A model generated the notes under the pieces. The model did no database searches and was not told where the DNA came from. It saw only the letters and a list, made by a program, of their open reading frames with translations. Position numbers and translations under genes: made by a program. A stretch of DNA of 64,000 nt, taken from Limnoperna fortunei. Taxonomy: Eukaryota; Mollusca; Bivalvia; Mytilida; Modiolidae. The DNA lies in NCBI GenBank assembly GCA_944474755.1, contig OX104125.1, forward strand, positions 50,889,346 through 50,953,345, in the 5' to 3' direction. This document shows positions 59,401-64,000 of the stretch, piece by piece; positions within the stretch are counted from its first letter, which is position 1, and the number at the start of each line of letters is the position of its first letter.

Positions 59401-60767
59401 GATACCAGTCAAATGACGATCAGTCTTCGGAGTAAATCACTCTCTGTAACTTGATTTTGTGGTTTTCTAAATCTATACATATTTTTGTCATTTCATTTGT
59501 TTACGCAAGGATCGCACTAGTATGTGTACTGAAATTTCGATATACTCTTAAGTTGAATCGGGGTTGTAATCAGAATTTTAGTGTAATATTGTTACGTTTC
59601 ACATATTGACTTCTATTTCATTCAATGCATTGGTTAGTAAACAATTATAAGGTAAACATTGTACAAAAATCTCCCTACTGTTAAAGCTGTTTGGGTTAGG
59701 CTAAAATTATATCTTCTGTATCTTTATTTTCGTTCTGATATTGATGCAAATTTAACAAAACATATGTTTACCGCTAACTTTGAACATTTGTTTAGGCAGT
59801 CAACTTTTGTTTAATTATTTTTAAAAAGAACGTGTTAAGTGACGACAGGCATTTAAATCTCTCAAGCACCATTGGATAATAGTTTTGCGTAAACAAAGTC
59901 TTTACAAGGTACATGTACGTTGTTTACCTATCCTACATATAAATTACAAAAACACAGATACTTTAATAAATCCATAAAATTTGTAATGCAGCTTAGAGAC
60001 GGTTAGCTTTTTAGAAAAGCTAAACTTGTGATATATATAATTGTTTTCGGGTAAATTGAGCAAAAAGGTAAAAACCATACTCTACAATATAGTTCATGTT
60101 GTAAGTGATAAAATGGCTAATTTAATATTAAAGAAAATATTTCAATTACAGTTTTTCGTATTTGTTAAATCCTTCAAGCTTTAAAATACATTTTGTTTGC
60201 CCTGATCTAATAAGAAGGAGTAAAGATGTACATAATTGCATATTAATGCGCGCTTCTCAGTAGTATGAATAGATCGTTTCAATTTTTATTTTTGGATTTT
60301 TTTACTATCTATAGGGTAAGCCTAGTATTTTTATTAATGCATTCTATAATATTGACATAATAAAATGTATATACTTGTGTTTCTTTTATTAATTAGTTAT
60401 TTAATTTGATAAGAAAAACGCATTTAAAAATTGTGTTATGTTATATTACGTAATGTATTTCATCGCTTCAATTGTATTTCTTGGATTATTTCGTGATTGA
60501 TATGTCAAGCTTCGTAATTTTTTTATGCATTCTTATTTTAACATGATAACGTGTATGTTATTCGGTTTCTTTTATTAGTTACTTAGATAATTTGACAATA
60601 AAAGTGCATTTATAGATTTTGTTTAACGCGCTTGTGACCACTCATCCAGAAAACTTATTTATGGATTATTTCATAATTTATAAGGTAGAGAATGAAACCT
60701 TTACGCAGAAAGTTAGTCATCTTGAACATTAAATTCAATTTCCCTGGGTTTTGTTTATTGGCGGTTT
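59401..60767. other. AT-rich gene-free stretch
   Basis: No exon, domain or named repeat recognised. Confidence 0.45.
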
Positions 60768-61269
60768 CGACATCCCAAACTCTCATGAACGATTCGTGTG
60801 TGGTAGTGGTGGTTTTAGGGAGGGGGCAGAGACATTTCTGTGATGTAAATGTATATAGGATGTGCCGTGTTTATTTGCTAAATGATTATTTATTACCTGA
60901 CATGGAACTTTGATGAAAGGTAAAAATGAAAGACCAATAAGACTCGCATAATAAGCCGCTAAAATGGCTAAATTAGATTATGATTTTGATATATATTGTA
61001 TATAGCCTGTTGTTTTGTTTGTTTATTTGTTACTTTCTCTGTACCAATTGTATTATTGGCTGTGTGAGAATAAACTATATATACAAAATTAGATTTTGAA
61101 ACAGGCATGTCATTTAAAAAAATTGACGTCTTAATCACTGAAAAATGTGGTAGAAATTAGTATGGAAAAGAAATTTCTCAGTAATACAAGTGTGGTCACA
61201 GAAAAACGTCTCGCCTGCATTCCGCATCAGTAACGAAAATAAATTTCGTCATAAGCATTACATAAATAG

Positions 61270-61858
61270 CATTAAATATCAGCCGCGCCTGTATACCAAA
61301 TATTGTTACTATACCATGCATAGTTACAGAGGAACTGTCCTAATACAAAAACTTTAAGGTAGTTGCTGGACCGTGAAATTGAGGTCAAGGTCAGGTGACA
61401 CCTATCAGACAGTCATGTACTAGTCATCATCAACCTATATACCAAATATTGTCTTCCTACCATGCGTGGTTACAGAGGAACTGTCGTAACCCAAAAACTT
61501 TAATGTAGTCGCTGGACCGTGAAATTGAGGTCAAGGTCAGGTGACACCTACCAGACAGTCATGTACTAGTCATCAGCAACCTATGCACCAAATATTGTCA
61601 TCCTACTATGCGTAGTTACAGAGGAACTGCCGTAACCCAAAAACGTTAACCGTGAAATTGAGGTCAAGGTCAGGTGACTGACTGGCAAGTACTCATCATA
61701 AGCTACCTCTGCACCAAATTTGATGGACCTAGGACTTGGGCTTACAAATATATGAAGCAAGATGTCAAGTGTTTACGCCGCCGCCGCCGCACCACCGCCG
61801 CCGCCAGATTCCCATACATATGTCTCGCCTCCAGCGACTTTTGTCGCAGGCGAGACAA
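61270..61858. repeat. Repeat element with ~140-bp tandem units and a terminal hairpin
   Basis: Three tandem units carry CCGTGAAATTGAGGTCAAGG at 61371, 61517 and 61650. They are followed by GGACCTAGGACTTGGGC, a CCG-rich microsatellite (61778-61806), and a hairpin at 61822-61856: GTCTCGCCT and AGGCGAGAC pair, then GCGAC/GTCGC, loop TTTT. Related pieces occur at 48.9, 49.4 and 56.9-57.1 kb. I recall similar ends in mussel genomes. Confidence 0.8.
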
Positions 61859-62033
61859 AAAAGCACAACAGATATAGATTTTTATTTATTCAAGATTTAA
61901 AAATTTTGATGTTAAGATATTTTAACGAAGCAAGTTATATATATTATAATACAACAGAAAAAAGGTTTATCTGTATATGTACGAGACTGTACGGTGTGAA
62001 CATTTAAAAAATATGCATTTTTAAAAATCATAT

Positions 62034-62172
62034 TCGGGAGGGATTTTGTCCGCCTTGAACATTTTACAACAGGGATTTTGTCCGCCTTGTAAATTTAATG
62101 AGGGGGTTTTGTCCGCCTATGCTAAATTACACGGAAGGGATTTTGTCCGGGGGGATTTCGTCCGTCCCCCGT
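62034..62172. repeat. ~40-bp repeat with GGGATTTTGTCCGCCTTG core
   Basis: Five copies of GGGATTTTGTCCG(CC) at about 62040, 62073, 62104, 62138 and 62151, spaced 13-35 bp. GC-rich against an AT-rich background. Confidence 0.85.
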
Positions 62173-62492
62173 TGAGAATAATTGTAGAAGTTAATAATCT
62201 CACCAATTGTTTAGCAAAATAAGACTCTTCTAATTCTGAAAATTTTATAAAGTTCTTGTTTATGCACATGAATGCTAGTTTGACGTTTGAATACATTTTA
62301 ATTGCAAATTTTTTGAAAAACAATTTTAATTACTGTAAAATCAAATCAATTGAAATTGTAACTTGTCGGTATTTTTCTTTGATCTTTCGAGGATGCCCGA
62401 CGGAAGTACGCGATAACTGTCGATCTTACCGCCCCCTCTTTTTTTCCACAGAACCACGTGATTATGTGATTTCGAAAAGGTCAGTATATTGT

Positions 62493-64000
62493 TATTGTAC
62501 GGTAACATTTGTCTTTCCTACATATTGCTTTTTTGATTACAATACTCTTCTCAAAGTTGAAATATTATAATCAAGATGATAATTTCTTGCATTGCACAGT
62601 CGTCTATATTTGTAACCTTTTGCAGCATATGATGAAATTTTAAATAAAACAAGTTTTGAAAAAAACTATTAAAATTAAATCGGGTACTCATATAACATAT
62701 AAATCGAACATCTCTGGATTTGGGTGTGACCCATATCATTTCTTGTTCAATATGAAAGAGCAATTTTCTATAGTAAAGTTTGACCTACATTAGTACGTAA
62801 GTGTATGTTTGGAAGAGTCCATTGTCGTCTTTTCGAAATCCTTCGGGTAATATCGTCTGCAATTAAGGCGGTTTGTCCGAATACCACTGAACGTTACGAA
62901 AGCAGACGATCTTTTTAAAAACTACGCGAGGTCCCTGTAGAAACTCAAATGCCTGACTTCCTATGTTAAGTTCCCGTAGCAAATGTCAAAGGCGATTTGA
63001 ACTTGTCAACAACAAAGGCATAATATTAAATATGGACGTGTTATCGTGTAGAAATGTTTTAAATTGGATTTTAACACTACAAAGTCACAAATGCAAGCAA
63101 AACACCTAGCGCAGCGGAATGTACTATTTAGTATGGTTACACTAAAAGTATATCAACGTCATTTATCCAAAAATAAATACATTAAAAACCTCAAACAGAC
63201 TTCGACCAATCAAATAAGCGTATTTCTCAATATACACAATATGTTAGAGCTATTTTGTATAAAGATCAAGATTTTTTTACGCATCTTTTTTCATGCTACA
63301 ACAAACCAAATATTTAACATTGCATTTTCCATATGGGGAAATTTTGTCTGTGAAAATCCTTTCAATTTATACCCCGGAAAGCAGTTACTGGTGTAAGTTG
63401 AAATGTGAGACTTCATTATTAGCATTCAAATAAAAAAATATATGTCGTGCGGATACTTGCCAATGCTCCGGGTATTGCCGGAACCTCCGGAATTTGTTAC
63501 CCGTTTCCGACCTACCGGGTAGGTTGTTGGAATGTCCGGAATTTCAACTTTTTTGAGAAATAATTATAAAATTTGTGTTAAAACAGACTTTCCAATCCTG
63601 CGTTTTCAAAATACATGCGTATGTCAGCTAAAAAACCTAGAGATCCTCTCAAATACCATAGAAATACTCTAAATCGTTTTTAGCCGGGGGTCTTTGTGCC
63701 CGTCTGCCCCCACCAAGGCTTTTTCTAGGACCCACTGGGGACTTTTAGCGGTACCCATACCCCTAGGCGAAATTATCAGGAATTATACCAAAAAATATGT
63801 TGGAAAGAGCGGCAAAAATAACCGAAAATTGTTGGTGAAAAATGCAGCACTTAAAGAAACTAACAAAATGTGTAACATTTTGAAAAAGCTCGATTTTCCA
63901 GGCTCTTTTAAATGTTCCTCCAAATATAGAAGATTTTCAATCAAATAATGTTTATATTTTGAAATTTTGTTATTTTTAGAACCCCAACATCCAATCAGAT
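62493..64000. other. Gene-free stretch to the window end
   Basis: Open frames of 70-110 codons lack recognisable composition or splice chains. The block 63680-63780 (CTGCCCCCACCAAGGCTTTT, ACCCACTGGGGACTTTTAGC) is GC-richer and looks like a dispersed repeat fragment. Confidence 0.4.

Larger units (their letters stand above)
60768..62492. repeat. Second copy of the 9.6-10.5 kb repeat, split by an insertion
   Basis: The left part 60768-60995 matches 9618-9835 and the right part 62174-62492 matches 10213-10460. Between them lie about 1.1 kb of other repeats (61270-61858 and 62034-62172) that are absent from the first copy. Confidence 0.65.

Overview
The window is nuclear DNA from an animal, most likely a bivalve mollusc of the mussel type. 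The evidence is AT-rich sequence, single-domain exons split by long introns with GT-AG borders, more than ten copies of a tRNA-headed SINE ending in (CAAA)n, a DIRS-type (tyrosine recombinase) retroelement, a PHD/FLYWCH/MULE-like remnant, many foldback elements, and very long minisatellite arrays. Nothing looks bacterial. The species call is inference.

Layout. 1-12.6 kb has no host gene: microsatellites, a broken DIRS-like element (about 2.95-4.8 kb), old SINEs, a 140-bp hairpin (7683-7822), and two elements with inverted ends (10.8-11.0 and 11.7-12.15 kb). 12.7-27.8 kb is a minisatellite belt of five unrelated arrays: 44 bp, 21 bp, 39 bp, 25 bp and 121 bp units. 27.75-28.65 kb, minus strand, is the last exon of a B-box/beta-propeller (TRIM/NHL-like) gene. 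30.3-57.5 kb, minus strand, is one large gene. 57.5-58.8 kb is a decayed PHD-FLYWCH-MULE gene. 59-64 kb is repeats.

The main gene was assembled by reading splice borders by eye. Twelve exons from 53402 down to 30383 join in one frame with no stop, total 4301 nt, giving about 1433 residues plus a short, unresolved 5' part. Domain order is HEPN-like (RNxxxxH motif), coiled coil, four I-set Ig domains without the usual second cysteine, a Roc GTPase (P-loop, DFAGQ, TGMDK) with a long insert, COR, and a short acidic tail. A poly(A) signal follows the stop. A HEPN-Ig-Roc-COR layout in a cytosolic protein suggests a nucleotide-switch regulated innate-immune or stress effector; that role is inference. 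The neighbouring B-box/propeller exon is phase-compatible with the COR exon through a candidate linking exon, so a longer isoform is possible.

The most unusual feature is how tandem arrays relate to genes. The 76-bp array beside the second Ig exon repeats the 3' end of that exon together with its splice donor. The 121-bp array repeats the last codons and stop codon of the propeller gene. Each of about 100 units in the 44-bp array carries, on the minus strand, a TTACAG/T acceptor-like and a CAG/GTAAGG donor-like site 18 nt apart. Arrays here appear to have grown out of exon ends.
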